This document shows, in pieces, positions 1 to 9,245 of a DNA stretch of 29,234 bases. The DNA is taken from assembly GCA_023431055.1 (NCBI GenBank), contig JAEYXX010000068.1, positions 1 through 29,234 on the forward strand, in the 5' to 3' direction. Each line of letters begins with the position of its first letter. The first letter of the stretch is position 1. A program made the position numbers and the translations under genes. Below the pieces are notes generated by a model. It saw nothing but the letters and a program-made list of their open reading frames with translations. It was not told where the DNA came from and made no database searches. The stretch is from Pseudomonadota bacterium (GTDB taxonomy: Bacteria > Pseudomonadota > Gammaproteobacteria > Pseudomonadales > Pseudomonadaceae).

Positions 1-146
1 GTGTTCTTCAGCAGGATGACGAACTGGTCGAAGGACTCGATCTGGCCCTGCAGCTTGATGCCGTTGACCAGATAGATGGAAACAGGGACGCGTTCCTTAC
101 GCAGGGTATTCAGGTAAGGGTCTTGTAGCGAATGCCCTTTTGACAT
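1..146 (-). CDS. hfq: RNA chaperone Hfq (3' end cut by window edge)
   Basis: Hexameric Sm-like RNA-binding protein that pairs small RNAs with mRNAs and controls translation and RNA stability in the cytoplasm. The 48 complete codons visible begin [15 protein letters not shown] and continue through the Sm1 region ([17 protein letters not shown]), which is near-identical to known Hfq. The gene runs off the left edge, so the Sm2 motif and the C-terminal tail are not seen. The start is the ATG at 146, preceded by a strong ribosome binding site (AAAGGAG, 155-161). It is the last visible gene of the leftward nnr-tsaE-amiB-mutL-miaA-hfq cluster, 99 bases after miaA. That gap is unusually AT-rich for this genome (about 165-200) and may hold an hfq promoter, but I see no clear hexamer pair. 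Confidence 0.97.
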   Translation of the reverse strand, partial: MSKGHSLQDPYLNTLRKERVPVSIYLVNGIKLQGQIESFDQFVILLKN

Positions 147-245
147 GTGCCGCACTCCTTTAGAGGATCAATTTCAATAATTTTTAGTAGGTAAACAATG
201 GCTTCAGGCCGCCCACCCCAAGGATAGACGGCCAGCGGCAAGGTC

Positions 246-1217
246 TCATTTCAATATGGAGACGCTTGCCAGGTATTTCAAGGCGCGAGACAGATTGTCG
301 CAGGCCAGGCTATCCAGCCAGTGCAAATCGTCCCAGCCGCGTAGCCAGGTGAACTGCCGCTTGGCCAATTGCCGAGTGGCGATGATGCCGCGCTCGACCA
401 TCTCTTCGCGGGACAGCTCGCCGTCGAGGTACTCCCACACCTGGCGATAACCCACCGCCCGTATAGACGGCAATCCCGCGTGCAAGTCACTTCGGCTACG
501 CAGGGCTTCGACCTCTTCCACGAAACCCTGTTCCAACATCGCCCGAAATCGTTGAGCGATGCGGTCATGCAAAACCTGACGCTGCGCTGGTGCGATAGCA
601 AGCTGGGCAACAGTATAGGGTAATTGCCCACTGCCCGATGTGCCCGTATCGGGATTTCCTGCAGCCTGGCGCCGCCGATGCTCGGTCATGCTCAGGCCAC
701 TCACGCGATAGACCTCCAGAGCCCGGGTCAGACGCTGCGGGTCGTTGGGATGGATGCGCGCCGCGGACTCCGGATCGACCGCAGCCAGCTCGCGATGCAG
801 GGCCTCCCAACCTTCGGCCAGCGCACGCGCTTCCAGTTCGGCGCGTACTGCCGGGTCGGCGCTAGGCATATCGGCCAACCCTTCCAGCAGCGCCTTGTAA
901 TACAGCATGGTGCCGCCCACCAGCAGCGGAATACGGCCACGCGCCGTACTCTCGGCCATGGCCGCCAGGGCATCGGCGCGAAATTCCGCTGCCGAGTAGC
1001 TTTCGGCCGGGTCACGGATGTCGATCAGCGCGTGGGGAAACTCGTCGAGAACGGCGCGCCCGGGCTTGGCCGTGCCGATATCCATACCGCGATAGATCAA
1101 GGCCGAATCGACGCTGATCAGATCGCACGGCAATACGCGCGCCAGCTCCAGGGCCAGATCGGTCTTGCCGGCGGCGGTCGGCCCCATCAGGAAGATTGCA
1201 GGAGGAAGCGAAGACAT
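246..1217 (-). CDS. miaA: tRNA dimethylallyltransferase MiaA
   Basis: Transfers the dimethylallyl group from DMAPP to N6 of A37 in tRNAs reading UNN codons, the first step of ms2i6A synthesis. The P-loop ([12 protein letters not shown]) lies near the N-terminus and is followed by [16 protein letters not shown], the family signature with the catalytic Asp. The ATG at 1217 gives 323 residues, the usual Pseudomonas length, beginning [14 protein letters not shown]. The frame stays open to a TTG at 1269-1271 next to the mutL stop, but an 18-residue extension is not typical. No strong Shine-Dalgarno precedes the ATG, so translation may depend partly on coupling with mutL, whose stop lies 54 bases upstream. 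It sits between mutL and hfq as in other gammaproteobacteria. Confidence 0.97.
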   Translation of the reverse strand: MSSLPPAIFLMGPTAAGKTDLALELARVLPCDLISVDSALIYRGMDIGTAKPGRAVLDEFPHALIDIRDPAESYSAAEFRADALAAMAESTARGRIPLLVGGTMLYYKALLEGLADMPSADPAVRAELEARALAEGWEALHRELAAVDPESAARIHPNDPQRLTRALEVYRVSGLSMTEHRRRQAAGNPDTGTSGSGQLPYTVAQLAIAPAQRQVLHDRIAQRFRAMLEQGFVEEVEALRSRSDLHAGLPSIRAVGYRQVWEYLDGELSREEMVERGIIATRQLAKRQFTWLRGWDDLHWLDSLACDNLSRALKYLASVSILK

Positions 1218-1271
1218 GGGCACGACTCGAAACACGGAAACGGGGAGCCCCTGACTCGGGGCTTCAATCAA

Positions 1272-3143
1272 TTACTGGCCGCGCATGAACAGCTTGTCGA
1301 GCTGATCCATGCTCAGTTGCGTCCAGGTCGGACGACCATGGTTGCACTGACCGCTGCGCTCGGTCTGTTCCATATCACGCAGCAGGGCGTTCATCTCGGG
1401 AATGGTCAGGCGCCGGTTGGCGCGTACCGCGCCATGACAGGCCATGGTCGCCAGCAGCTCGTTGAGGTGCGCCTGGATACGATCACTGGTGCCGTACTCC
1501 AGCAGATCGGCCAACACGTCGCGCACCAGTTGGGTGGCCTCGGCCTGTTTCAGCAGCGCCGGAATCTGACGGATCGCCACGGTTTCTTCGCCCAGACGCT
1601 GCAGCTCGAAGCCCAGGCGCTGGAACCATTCAGCGTGTTCTTCGGCGCAATCCGCCTCGCGCTGGCTCAGGGCGATGGACTCCGGTACCAGCAACGGCTG
1701 ACCGCGCAAGCCCTCGCTGGCCATGGCCTGCTTGAGACGCTCGTAAGTGATGCGCTCATGGGCCGCATGCATGTCCACGACCACCATACCCTGGGCGTTC
1801 TCGGCGAGGATGTAGACCCCCTTGAGCTGCGCCACGGCGTATCCGAGCGGCGGAATATCGCCCTGCTCCTGCGGCATGGACTGAATCTGAGCAGTCGGCA
1901 GCGGCGCGAAGTACTCGCGATAGGCGGCCTGCGCTTCGGCAGCCGGCACGCCGGGATTGCTGACCGGCTGCTGATAACCGGCACCGGCGCCACGCCAGGC
2001 GGGCTGCGGACTGGCCACGGAGGTTTCGAGCACGCTGGCGGCCAGGCCCATTTCGCCCTGCGGGCCGAACTCGCCTGCGACCAGACCGGTCGGACGAATC
2101 ATCGGCGACACGGCAGCCGGCGCCGCGACCTGATCTTCCGGGCGCACATCGGCCAGCGCACGATGCAGCGTACCGTAGAGGAAGTCATGGACCATGCGGC
2201 TGTCACGGAAGCGCACTTCGTGCTTGGTCGGGTGGACGTTGACGTCCACCGTCGCCGGATCGATCTCCAGGAACAGCACGAAGGTCGGGTGACGGCCGTT
2301 GAACAACACGTCGCGATAGGCCTGACGCACCGCATGGGCAACCAGCTTGTCGCGGACCATGCGGCCGTTGACATAGAAGTACTGCAGGTCCGCCTGGCTG
2401 CGCGAGAAGGTGGGCAAGCCGACCCAGCCCCATAGGCGCAGACCGCCGCGCTCGATCTCGATCGGCAGCGCCTGCTCCAGGAACGCCGGGCCGCAAACCG
2501 AGGCAACGCGACGCGCACGACCGATCTCGTCACCCGCCTCGTGCAGGCTGAGCACCGTCTTGCCGTTGTGGCGCAAGTGGAAGCCGACATCGAAACGCGC
2601 CAGCGCCAGACGCTTGATCACTTCCTGCAGGTGATCGAACTCGGTTTTCTCGGCGCGCAGGAACTTGCGCCGCGCCGGGGTATTGAAGAACAGGTCACGC
2701 ACTTCCACCGAGGTGCCCACGGGATGCGCGGCAGGTTGTACGCGCGGCTCCATGTCGCGCCCTTCGGTTTCCACCTGCCAGGCCTGCTCGGCATCGGCCG
2801 TACGCGAGGTCAGCGTCAGGCGCGATACCGAGCTGATCGACGCCAGCGCCTCGCCGCGAAAGCCCATGCTGAGCACGGCTTCGAGGTCTTCCAGCTCGCG
2901 AATCTTGCTGGTGGCATGGCGCGCCAGAGCCAGCGGCAGGTCATCGGCGGCGATGCCGGAACCATCGTCGCGCACCTTCAGCAGCTTGACGCCGCCCTGT
3001 TCGACCTCGACATCGATGCGCCGCGCACCCGAGTCCAGGCTGTTTTCCAGCAGTTCCTTGGCTACCGAGGCCGGGCGCTCGACCACCTCGCCCGCGGCGA
3101 TCTGGTTGGCCAGGCGCGGGCTGAGCAGATGAATACGGGACAT
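1272..3143 (-). CDS. mutL: DNA mismatch repair protein MutL
   Basis: Links MutS mismatch recognition to strand removal. The N-terminal GHKL ATPase is clear: ENSLD (residues 33-37, preceded by the catalytic Glu at about 30), DDGSGI (59-64) and GFRGEAL (94-100). A Pro/Ala/Gln-rich linker (about 335-425) joins it to the dimerisation domain. That domain carries the metal-dependent endonuclease motif [12 protein letters not shown] near residue 456, plus ACHGAVR and CNHGRP. This fits MutL of bacteria without MutH, so the protein probably nicks DNA itself. I prefer the ATG at 3143 (623 residues), preceded by GTGAG. A GTG at 3152, overlapping the amiB stop, would add three residues. mutL begins 8 bases after amiB. 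Confidence 0.97.
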   Translation of the reverse strand: MSRIHLLSPRLANQIAAGEVVERPASVAKELLENSLDSGARRIDVEVEQGGVKLLKVRDDGSGIAADDLPLALARHATSKIRELEDLEAVLSMGFRGEALASISSVSRLTLTSRTADAEQAWQVETEGRDMEPRVQPAAHPVGTSVEVRDLFFNTPARRKFLRAEKTEFDHLQEVIKRLALARFDVGFHLRHNGKTVLSLHEAGDEIGRARRVASVCGPAFLEQALPIEIERGGLRLWGWVGLPTFSRSQADLQYFYVNGRMVRDKLVAHAVRQAYRDVLFNGRHPTFVLFLEIDPATVDVNVHPTKHEVRFRDSRMVHDFLYGTLHRALADVRPEDQVAAPAAVSPMIRPTGLVAGEFGPQGEMGLAASVLETSVASPQPAWRGAGAGYQQPVSNPGVPAAEAQAAYREYFAPLPTAQIQSMPQEQGDIPPLGYAVAQLKGVYILAENAQGMVVVDMHAAHERITYERLKQAMASEGLRGQPLLVPESIALSQREADCAEEHAEWFQRLGFELQRLGEETVAIRQIPALLKQAEATQLVRDVLADLLEYGTSDRIQAHLNELLATMACHGAVRANRRLTIPEMNALLRDMEQTERSGQCNHGRPTWTQLSMDQLDKLFMRGQ

Positions 3144-3151
3144 GACACTCA

Positions 3152-4579
3152 CTACTGGGCCGCCAAGGACGTGGCCGGTATCTGCAATGTCTGGCCGACC
3201 TTGATCACGTCGCCATTAAGCTTGTTGGCGCTGCGCAGGGCAGCCAGGCTGATCTGGTAACGCTGGGCGATCAGCGCCAGGCTTTCGCCACGCGCCACCA
3301 CGTGCTCGCGCGGGCCGGCGGCGATCTTGCCCTCGTCACGCAGCCAGGCGACATAGGTGCCGGGCGGTGGATTCTCGTGGAAGAACTGCTTGACCCCGGT
3401 GGTGATCGAGCGTGCCAGCGCCTGCTGATGGCTGGCAGTGTGCAGTTTCTTCGCCTCGTTGGGATTGGAGATGAAGCCGGTTTCCACCAGGATCGATGGG
3501 ATATCCGGAGATTTGAGCACCATGAAGCCCGCCTGTTCGACGCGGCGCTTGTGCAACGGGGTGATGTTGCCCATGTTCGACAGCACCTTCTGCCCCACGT
3601 TGAGACTGGAAGACAGCGATGCCGTCATCGACAGATCCAGCAGCACACCGGCCAGCATCTTGTCCTTGTCGTCGAGGCTGACGTTGCCGGCACCGCCGAT
3701 CAGGTCCGACTGGTTCTCGGCGTCGGCCAACCAGCGAGCGGTCTCGGAGGTCGCTCCGCGTTCCGACAGGGCATAGACCGAGGCGCCGAACGCCGAAGAG
3801 CGTGGCGCCGCATCGGCATGGATCGAGACGAACAGATCGGCGCCTTTCTTGCGCGCGATCTCGGTGCGTTTGCGCAGCGGAATGAAATAGTCGCCGGTAC
3901 GCACCAGCTCGCCACGGAAGCCCTTCTCGGCATTGATCTGCCGCTGCAGTTCTCTGGCGATGGCCAGGGTCACGTTCTTTTCGTATTGCCCCTTGACCGG
4001 CGATAGCGCTCCCGGGTCCTCACCACCGTGACCGGCATCGATGGCAACCACGATGTCACGCTTGCCATTGGGCACGGGCGTGAGCTTGGGCGGCGGCTGA
4101 GTGGGGGTGACGGGCACGGGCGGCGCGCTGGCGGCAACGCTGGGCGTCTGGGTAGCGGGCGGCGCACTGCCCTGATCGAACAGATCGACCACCAGACGAT
4201 GGCCATACTGCTGGTTCGGCGCCAGGGTGAAGCTCTTCGGCGAAACCGGCGCCGACAGGTCGATGACCACGCGCAGCTCTTCTGCGCTGCGCTGAGCCGA
4301 GCGCACGCCAGTAATCGGGGTATTGGCAAGTGAAAGCTGATCGAGACTGGTGGCCAACTTGGCCCCGGTAACATCGATAACGATGCGATCGGGCGCTGCC
4401 AGGGTGAATACGCTGTGCTGCACCGGGCCGGACAGATCGAAGACCAGGCGGGTGTTGTCCGGGGCACGCCACAGGCGCACGCTGCGCACATCGGAGGCGG
4501 CCAGCGCCTCGGCAGCCAGGGCCGCCAACAATACTCCCACAGCGGTAACCAGCGCGCCTATGCGCATAACCAACCCCAT
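3152..4579 (-). CDS. amiB: N-acetylmuramoyl-L-alanine amidase AmiB (AMIN-Amidase_3-LysM)
   Basis: Periplasmic zinc amidase that cleaves the peptide from muramic acid in peptidoglycan and helps daughter-cell separation. Order of parts in the 475-residue product: signal peptide (about 1-28, hydrophobic [17 protein letters not shown]), AMIN septal-targeting domain (about 30-134), Pro/Ala-rich linker (about 137-171), catalytic Amidase_3 domain from about 176, and a C-terminal LysM domain ([15 protein letters not shown] onward). Zinc ligands are visible in [10 protein letters not shown] (His184, Glu187) and SIHADA, with the catalytic Glu in LVETGFISN. Starts at 4582 (GTG), 4579 (ATG) and 4567 (ATG) are all possible and all keep the signal peptide; I chose 4579. 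It lies 10 bases downstream of the tsaE stop. Confidence 0.96.
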   Translation of the reverse strand: MGLVMRIGALVTAVGVLLAALAAEALAASDVRSVRLWRAPDNTRLVFDLSGPVQHSVFTLAAPDRIVIDVTGAKLATSLDQLSLANTPITGVRSAQRSAEELRVVIDLSAPVSPKSFTLAPNQQYGHRLVVDLFDQGSAPPATQTPSVAASAPPVPVTPTQPPPKLTPVPNGKRDIVVAIDAGHGGEDPGALSPVKGQYEKNVTLAIARELQRQINAEKGFRGELVRTGDYFIPLRKRTEIARKKGADLFVSIHADAAPRSSAFGASVYALSERGATSETARWLADAENQSDLIGGAGNVSLDDKDKMLAGVLLDLSMTASLSSSLNVGQKVLSNMGNITPLHKRRVEQAGFMVLKSPDIPSILVETGFISNPNEAKKLHTASHQQALARSITTGVKQFFHENPPPGTYVAWLRDEGKIAAGPREHVVARGESLALIAQRYQISLAALRSANKLNGDVIKVGQTLQIPATSLAAQ

Positions 4580-4589
4580 CACGTCTTAT

Positions 4590-5063
4590 TCATTGCTTGC
4601 CGCTCAGGGCCTTGCACCAGGCCTCCCCTCGAGCCCCATGCCCCTGCAGCAACAGCGAACGGCCGCTCGCTTGGGGGCTAATGGTAATGTCAAGGTCGGG
4701 CTTTGGCAAAAAGCCCGCGCCGCGTTGCGGCCATTCGATCAGGCACAGGGCATTGCCTTCGAAGTAGTCGCGGATGCCGAGAAACTCCAGTTCCTCCGGA
4801 TCGACCAGCCGGTAGAGGTCGAAATGGAACGCGCGCACCTCGCCAATTTCATAGGGTTCGACCAGGGTAAAGGTCGGGCTCTTGACCGCCCCGGCATGGC
4901 CCAGGCCACGCAGAATGCCGCGTGACAGGGTGGTCTTGCCGGCGCCCAGGTCGCCGTGCAGATAGATGGTGCCCACACCACCACTGACTTCGGCGATCGA
5001 AGCGCCCAACGCCAGCATGGCAGCCTCGTCGACAGCCTCGAGCTTCACTTCACACAAGGACAC
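4590..5063 (-). CDS. tsaE: tRNA t6A biosynthesis ATPase TsaE
   Basis: Small P-loop ATPase that works with TsaB and TsaD in transferring threonylcarbamoyl to A37 of ANN-decoding tRNAs. The Walker A motif GDLGAGKTT (37-45) is followed by the family-typical SPTFTLVEPYE and FHFDLYRL segments. The product is 157 residues, the normal size. The start is a GTG at 5063 with GGAGGAG just upstream. The first 19 bases overlap the end of nnr, so the two are probably translationally coupled. A TTG two codons further in would have better spacing to the same Shine-Dalgarno and cannot be excluded. Confidence 0.95.
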   Translation of the reverse strand: MSLCEVKLEAVDEAAMLALGASIAEVSGGVGTIYLHGDLGAGKTTLSRGILRGLGHAGAVKSPTFTLVEPYEIGEVRAFHFDLYRLVDPEELEFLGIRDYFEGNALCLIEWPQRGAGFLPKPDLDITISPQASGRSLLLQGHGARGEAWCKALSGKQ

Positions 5064-6544
5064 AACTCCTCCAGTAACTGACGAATGGTGCCAGGCAGAT
5101 CGCCGGCAGCCAGCCCACGCCCCTGCACGGCCAGCTCTTCACCGGCCCTTGCATGCAACCAGACAGCCAGACAGGCGGCCTCAAAGTGTGCCATGCCCTG
5201 CGCCAGCAGCGCGCCGATCAGACCGGCCAGCACATCTCCCAAACCCGCCCCTGCCATAACCGGATGACCGCGGTCGCACAGCGCCAGGCGGCCGTCCGGC
5301 GCAGCGATCAGGCTGCCAGCGCCCTTGAGCACGACCACCAGACCAAAACGCTGCGCCAGAGCCCGCGCCGCCGCTGGCCGGTCCGCCTGAAGCGCCGCCG
5401 TATCGATACCCAGCAAGCGCGCCGCCTCGCCCGGGTGCGGCGTCAGCACTCCCTGGCGTGGCGCCGCGACCTGACCGGCAGCAAGGAGATTCAGCGCGTC
5501 GGCATCCCACACCTGCGGCTGATCGCTGCCCGCGACGCCGGACAGCAGGCTGCGTCCCCAGGCGGCCTGCCCCAGCCCCGGCCCCACCACGCAGACATCG
5601 GCGTGCTCGACCAGCCCCAGCAACTGATTGGCCGATGCCACTGCCGCACACATGATTTCCGGCCGCCGTACCAGGGCCGCCGCCACGTGCTCGGCACGTG
5701 TCGCCAGCGACACCAGGCCGGCACCGGCACGCAGGGCGCTGTCGGCGGCCAGCAGCGCAGCGCCGCCCATACCCAGATCGCCGCCGATCACCAGCAGGTG
5801 GCCGAACTGCCCCTTGTGCGCCAATGGCGAGCGCGCGGCCAGACGCGGCAGATTGGCGGAATCGAGCCGTTGCGCGACGCCGGGAGCAGCGGCCAGCAGC
5901 TGCGCATCGCCCTGCAGATCATCGAACTGCAGCTCGCCGCACAGCTCGGGGCCCAGGCCGGTGAAAAGGCCAAGCTTGAGCGCGATGAAGGTCACGGTCA
6001 GATCAGCACGCACCGCAACGCCCAGCCGCGCACCGCTGTCGGCGTGCAGACCGGACGGAATATCCACCGCAAACACCGGCAGACCGCTCTGATTGAGCAT
6101 GCGGATCGCCTGGGCATATGGCTCGCGTGCCGCGCCGCTGAGCCCCGTGCCGAGCAATGCATCGACCACCACGCCGCGCAAAGGCGCGCATTCGCTCCAG
6201 GGCAGAACGTCCACGCCAGCGTCACGCGCCTCGGCGCAGGCCAGGGCGGCATCGCCGACCAACGCCGCAGGATCTCCAACAGCCAGCACGCGTACACGCC
6301 AGCCGGCGCGCTGCGCCAGGGCAGCGACCAGATAGCCGTCACCGGCATTGTTGCCACGCCCGGCCAGCACGGTGATTTCACCGGCCTCCGGCCAGCGCCG
6401 ACGCAGGGTGCGCCAGGCGGCGTGGGCAGCGCGCTGCATCAGTTCGAAACCCGGCGTGCCGGCGGCGATCAGTTGCGCATCGAGTGCGCGCACCTGTTCG
6501 GCGCTGTGCAGGCTCAAAGGTAAAGACATGGAAAGTGAATGCAT
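5045..6544 (-). CDS. nnr: bifunctional NAD(P)HX epimerase / ADP-dependent NAD(P)HX dehydratase
   Basis: Repairs hydrated NAD(P)H. The N-terminal YjeF_N domain (about 10-215) interconverts the R and S epimers and carries AGRGNNAGDGYLVA. The C-terminal ribokinase-like domain (about 230-499) dehydrates S-NAD(P)HX using ADP, with GVLTPHPGEAARLL and the anion-hole segment AGAGLGDVLAGLIG. The frame is open well upstream (to 6730), but conservation begins at SLHSAEQVRALDAQL. I chose the ATG at 6544 (499 residues); the ATG at 6529 (494 residues) is equally possible, as neither has a strong Shine-Dalgarno. It is the first gene of the leftward cluster and diverges from queG over about 60 bases. Confidence 0.94.
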   Translation of the reverse strand: MHSLSMSLPLSLHSAEQVRALDAQLIAAGTPGFELMQRAAHAAWRTLRRRWPEAGEITVLAGRGNNAGDGYLVAALAQRAGWRVRVLAVGDPAALVGDAALACAEARDAGVDVLPWSECAPLRGVVVDALLGTGLSGAAREPYAQAIRMLNQSGLPVFAVDIPSGLHADSGARLGVAVRADLTVTFIALKLGLFTGLGPELCGELQFDDLQGDAQLLAAAPGVAQRLDSANLPRLAARSPLAHKGQFGHLLVIGGDLGMGGAALLAADSALRAGAGLVSLATRAEHVAAALVRRPEIMCAAVASANQLLGLVEHADVCVVGPGLGQAAWGRSLLSGVAGSDQPQVWDADALNLLAAGQVAAPRQGVLTPHPGEAARLLGIDTAALQADRPAAARALAQRFGLVVVLKGAGSLIAAPDGRLALCDRGHPVMAGAGLGDVLAGLIGALLAQGMAHFEAACLAVWLHARAGEELAVQGRGLAAGDLPGTIRQLLEELCPCVK

Positions 6545-6572
6545 GGCTCGCTCGCGACGGATGTCTGGCAGA

Positions 6573-6578
6573 ATTATA
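6573..6578 (-). promoter_or_regulatory. candidate -10 element of the nnr-to-hfq cluster
   Basis: Read leftward, this is a perfect TATAAT, preceded by TGGG (close to an extended -10). No good -35 lies 16-18 bases upstream, where the DNA is GC-rich. Transcription would start near 6566, giving a leader of about 20 bases to the ATG at 6544. It is the only TATAAT in the short nnr-queG divergent region. Confidence 0.4.
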
Positions 6579-6605
6579 CCCACCTCCACCGCCTGCGCCC
6601 GCCCC

Positions 6606-7670
6606 ATGTCCGACCACCCCCTCGATCTCGACGCCCTGGCCCTGTCCATCAAGGACTTGGGGCGTGAGCTGGGCTTCCAGCAGGTCGGCATCACTGATGT
6701 CGAACTGGGCGAGCACGAGGCGCACCTCAAGCGCTGGCTCGCAGCGGGCTATCAGGGCGAAATGGACTACATGGCTGCTCACGGCGACAAGCGCTCGCGT
6801 CCGCAGGAGCTGGTACCCGGCACGCTGCGTGTGGTGTCGCTGCGCATGGACTATCTGCCTGGCGATACGCAGATGGCCCAACGCCTGAGCGAGCCGGAAC
6901 AGGCCTATGTGTCGCGCTACGCGCTGGGCCGCGACTACCACAAGCTGATCCGCAAACGCCTGCAACAACTGGCCGAGCGCATTCAGCAGCAGATCGGCCC
7001 GTTCGGTTACCGCGCCTTCGTCGACAGCGCGCCGGTGCTGGAAAAGGCCATCGCCGAGAAGGCCGGGCTGGGCTGGATTGGCAAGAACACTCTGGTGCTC
7101 AATCGCAAGGCCGGTAGCTATTTCTTTCTCGGCGAGCTATTTGTCGATCTGCCGCTGCCGATCGATGCGCCGCATGGCAGCGAGCACTGCGGGCGTTGCA
7201 GCGCCTGCATGGACATCTGCCCCACCGCCGCTTTCGCCGGCCCTTACCAGTTGGATGCGCGGCGCTGCATCTCCTACCTGACCATCGAACTGAAAGGCTC
7301 GATCCCGGTGGAACTGCGCGCGCCCATCGGCAACCGGGTTTTCGGCTGCGACGACTGCCAGATCGTCTGCCCCTGGAATCGCTTCGCCCGCCCCACCGAG
7401 CAGGGCGACTTCCAGCCACGCCACGGTCTGGACAACAGCAGCCTGGCCGAGCTGTTCATGTGGACGGAGGAGGAGTTTCTCAGCCGCACCGAGGGTTCGC
7501 CGCTGCGCCGCGCCGGCTACGAGCGCTGGCTGCGTAACCTGGCAGTCGGCCTGGGCAATGCGCCCTCGACCATCCCGGTGCTGCAAGCCCTGCAGGCGCG
7601 CCGCGAACACCCGTCGGAGCTGGTGCGCGAACATGTGGCGTGGGCCTTGGAGCGACACGGCGCTCTGTAG
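6606..7670 (+). CDS. queG: epoxyqueuosine reductase QueG
   Basis: Cobalamin- and iron-sulfur-dependent enzyme for the last step of queuosine synthesis, reducing epoxyqueuosine in the anticodon of GUN tRNAs. The 354-residue protein has the catalytic Asp140 in VDSAPVLE, GWIGKNTL (157-164), and two [4Fe-4S] cysteine sets: C195/C198/C201/C205 (CGRCSACMDIC) and C221 with C248/C251/C255 (CDDCQIVC). A C-terminal HEAT-like helical region follows. The start is the ATG at 6606 (MSDHPLDLDAL); it lacks an obvious Shine-Dalgarno and the frame is open upstream, but conservation starts here. Its stop codon TAG (7668-7670) lies inside a palindromic repeat. It converges on orn. Confidence 0.96.
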   Translation: MSDHPLDLDALALSIKDLGRELGFQQVGITDVELGEHEAHLKRWLAAGYQGEMDYMAAHGDKRSRPQELVPGTLRVVSLRMDYLPGDTQMAQRLSEPEQAYVSRYALGRDYHKLIRKRLQQLAERIQQQIGPFGYRAFVDSAPVLEKAIAEKAGLGWIGKNTLVLNRKAGSYFFLGELFVDLPLPIDAPHGSEHCGRCSACMDICPTAAFAGPYQLDARRCISYLTIELKGSIPVELRAPIGNRVFGCDDCQIVCPWNRFARPTEQGDFQPRHGLDNSSLAELFMWTEEEFLSRTEGSPLRRAGYERWLRNLAVGLGNAPSTIPVLQALQARREHPSELVREHVAWALERHGAL

Positions 7671-7725
7671 CCCGGATGTAATCCGGGAATAGCGCCGGCC
7701 CTTCCCCGGATTGCAGCCGGGCTAC
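7667..7725. repeat. palindromic repeat, family A copy 1 (GTAGCCCGGATG type)
   Basis: Left arm 7667-7687 begins GTAGCCCGGATG. The right arm 7704-7725 ends CCGGGCTAC and is its inverted complement with about two mismatches. A 16-base loop separates them. The RNA would fold into a long hairpin at the 3' end of queG, between converging genes. It probably limits read-through and protects the mRNA 3' end. The queG stop codon is part of the left arm. A second copy lies at 28470-28535. Confidence 0.9.
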
Positions 7726-7760
7726 GGCACTTTGCAAGGGCTCCCGGCCGCTCCTGCTCT

Positions 7761-7790
7761 CAGCCTGCAGCTTGCGGCCTGCAGCCGCTT
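7761..7790. repeat. CTGCAG-rich repeat, family C copy 1
   Basis: Read leftward, the segment starts AAGCGGCTGCAGGC directly after the orn TAA and contains two CTGCAG units. It matches the longer copy at 19671-19750, where the same AAGCGGCTGCAGGC follows the serB stop. Confidence 0.65.
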
Positions 7791-8333
7791 TTAGACCTTG
7801 AGGAAGTGCTCGCGGTAGTGGCGCAGCTCGGCAATGGACTCGCGGATGTCGTCCAGCGCCTGATGGGTAGCGGTTTTCTGGAAGCTGTCCTTGACCTCGG
7901 GCGCCCACATGCCGGCCAGGATCTTCAGCGTCGATACGTCCAGGTAGCGGTAGTGGAAGTAGGCTTCCAGCGCCGGCATGTACTTGTAGAGAAAGCGGCG
8001 ATCCTGGCCAATGCTGTTGCCGCAGATTGGCGACTTACCCTTCGGCACCCACTGCTCGAGAAAAGCGATGGTCTGCGCCTCGGCAGCGGCGCTGTTGATC
8101 TTGCTCTCACGCACGCGCTGGGTCAGGCCACTCTGGCCATGGGTGCGGGTGTTCCATTCGTCCATGCCGGCCAGAGCCTCGTCGCTCTGGTGAACAGCGA
8201 TCACCGGCCCCTCAGCCAGCACGTTCAGCTCGCTATCGGTGACGATTGTGGCCATCTCGATGATCACATCACGCTCTGGCTCCAGCCCGGTCATTTCCAG
8301 GTCGATCCAGATCAGGTTGTTGGGGTTTTGCAT
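7791..8333 (-). CDS. orn: oligoribonuclease Orn
   Basis: DEDDh 3'-5' exonuclease that finishes RNA decay by degrading diribonucleotides, including pGpG from c-di-GMP hydrolysis. The product is 180 residues. The active-site pattern is visible: D11 and E13 in [13 protein letters not shown]111 in SIGQDRRF, H157 and D162 in [12 protein letters not shown]. The start is the ATG at 8333 ([14 protein letters not shown]), supported by AAGGAGT at ideal spacing; the nine in-frame codons upstream are not needed. It lies 29 bases downstream of the methyltransferase gene and is probably cotranscribed with it. It converges on queG, and its TAA directly abuts a repeat. Its pGpG activity connects it functionally with the c-di-GMP genes further along. 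Confidence 0.97.
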   Translation of the reverse strand: MQNPNNLIWIDLEMTGLEPERDVIIEMATIVTDSELNVLAEGPVIAVHQSDEALAGMDEWNTRTHGQSGLTQRVRESKINSAAAEAQTIAFLEQWVPKGKSPICGNSIGQDRRFLYKYMPALEAYFHYRYLDVSTLKILAGMWAPEVKDSFQKTATHQALDDIRESIAELRHYREHFLKV

Positions 8334-8362
8334 GGTTAGACTCCTTGGCTCAGGCGCCAAGT

Positions 8363-9157
8363 CTAGCGGATCTCAGCGCCCTTCATCTGCCAGAGAAACA
8401 GAGACGTTTGCCGCCCTTCGCTGACATCGAGCTCGCGATCAGCTGGCACACCCGGAATCTCGAAGGTATTGCTGATCAGCCAACTGCCAGCAAGCATCTC
8501 GGCTTGCGCCTTGGCCCACAGGCGCGGCATCGGCACCGGCGAGAGAAAGCAGTAGACGGCATCGAATTCGCCGAGCTCGACCTGCCACAAGCTCCGATAA
8601 CGAATGCTGCAGTTCTCCTGCAGCAAGCAGCGCAGCCAGGCGAAAGCGAAGAGCAGGGGCGCCGTCTCGACACCCACGAACTGTCCGCGCGGAAACTGCC
8701 TGGCCAGCTGCAGTACCGTACCTGCCGTACCACATCCCAGGTCGACGAAGCGCAGCGGCGGCTCACGCTCGCTCATGAACTGCTGCAGACGTTGCTGCGC
8801 CTTGCGCCCACTCAGGTAGAGCGGCACCTGTTCACGCAAACTGTTCCAGTTGACCAGCAGCAACAGCACGAATCCCAGCAGGAACAACCAGGCTGGCAAA
8901 TCGGCGCGCTGCATCACCAGCAGTGCGGGCAGAAACGCCAGATTGATCCACAACCACCAGCGTGACAGGCCCAGGCGCCAGCCGATCACTGCGGCTACGA
9001 CACCTTGCAGCAGCGCCACTGAAAACAACGACATGCGCCAGGGCAACAGCGCCAGCAGATAAACCAGAACCACCACCAGCGCCGCGGCCAGGCCTTGCGC
9101 CAGGAGCGCGCGCAACACAGGCAGCCGCAGCACCGTTCTTTCCCCGCCTGTCGTCAT
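8363..9157 (-). CDS. membrane-anchored class I SAM-dependent methyltransferase, substrate unknown
   Basis: The 264-residue product has two parts. The N-terminal part (about 15-103) is strongly hydrophobic with about four predicted membrane helices (around 15-39, 43-60, 68-82 and 89-103). The rest is a Rossmann-type methyltransferase with motif [11 protein letters not shown] (137-146), an acidic motif II residue in VGVETAP, and [10 protein letters not shown] (198-207) as the motif IV region. I do not recognise the substrate. The frame is open to 9265, and ATGs at 9202 and 9157 are possible. I chose 9157 because hydrophobicity starts soon after and the upstream bases probably hold the divergent rsgA promoter. 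It is followed by orn and diverges from rsgA. Confidence 0.8.
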   Translation of the reverse strand: MTTGGERTVLRLPVLRALLAQGLAAALVVVLVYLLALLPWRMSLFSVALLQGVVAAVIGWRLGLSRWWLWINLAFLPALLVMQRADLPAWLFLLGFVLLLLVNWNSLREQVPLYLSGRKAQQRLQQFMSEREPPLRFVDLGCGTAGTVLQLARQFPRGQFVGVETAPLLFAFAWLRCLLQENCSIRYRSLWQVELGEFDAVYCFLSPVPMPRLWAKAQAEMLAGSWLISNTFEIPGVPADRELDVSEGRQTSLFLWQMKGAEIR

Positions 9158-9245
9158 TGACGCCCCCCGCTTCGGGCAGCCGAATGACCGCCTCGCGCTC
9201 ATGCTAAACTCGCCGCGATCAACACTCCACCACCCCGGATGCTTC

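Noticed and set aside
147..245. Possible hfq promoter in the AT-rich gap after miaA
   Set aside because: AT-rich patch is real, but no -35/-10 pair with acceptable spacing could be picked out, so it is not listed as a feature.
624..2435. A 603-codon open frame on the + strand opposite miaA and mutL
   Set aside because: It is the complement of two certain genes in GC-rich DNA, is rich in His, Arg, Gln and Gly, has no recognisable domain, and crosses a gene boundary.
5153..6523. A 456-codon open frame on the + strand opposite nnr
   Set aside because: It lies wholly within a certain gene and has the biased His/Gln/Arg composition of an antisense shadow.
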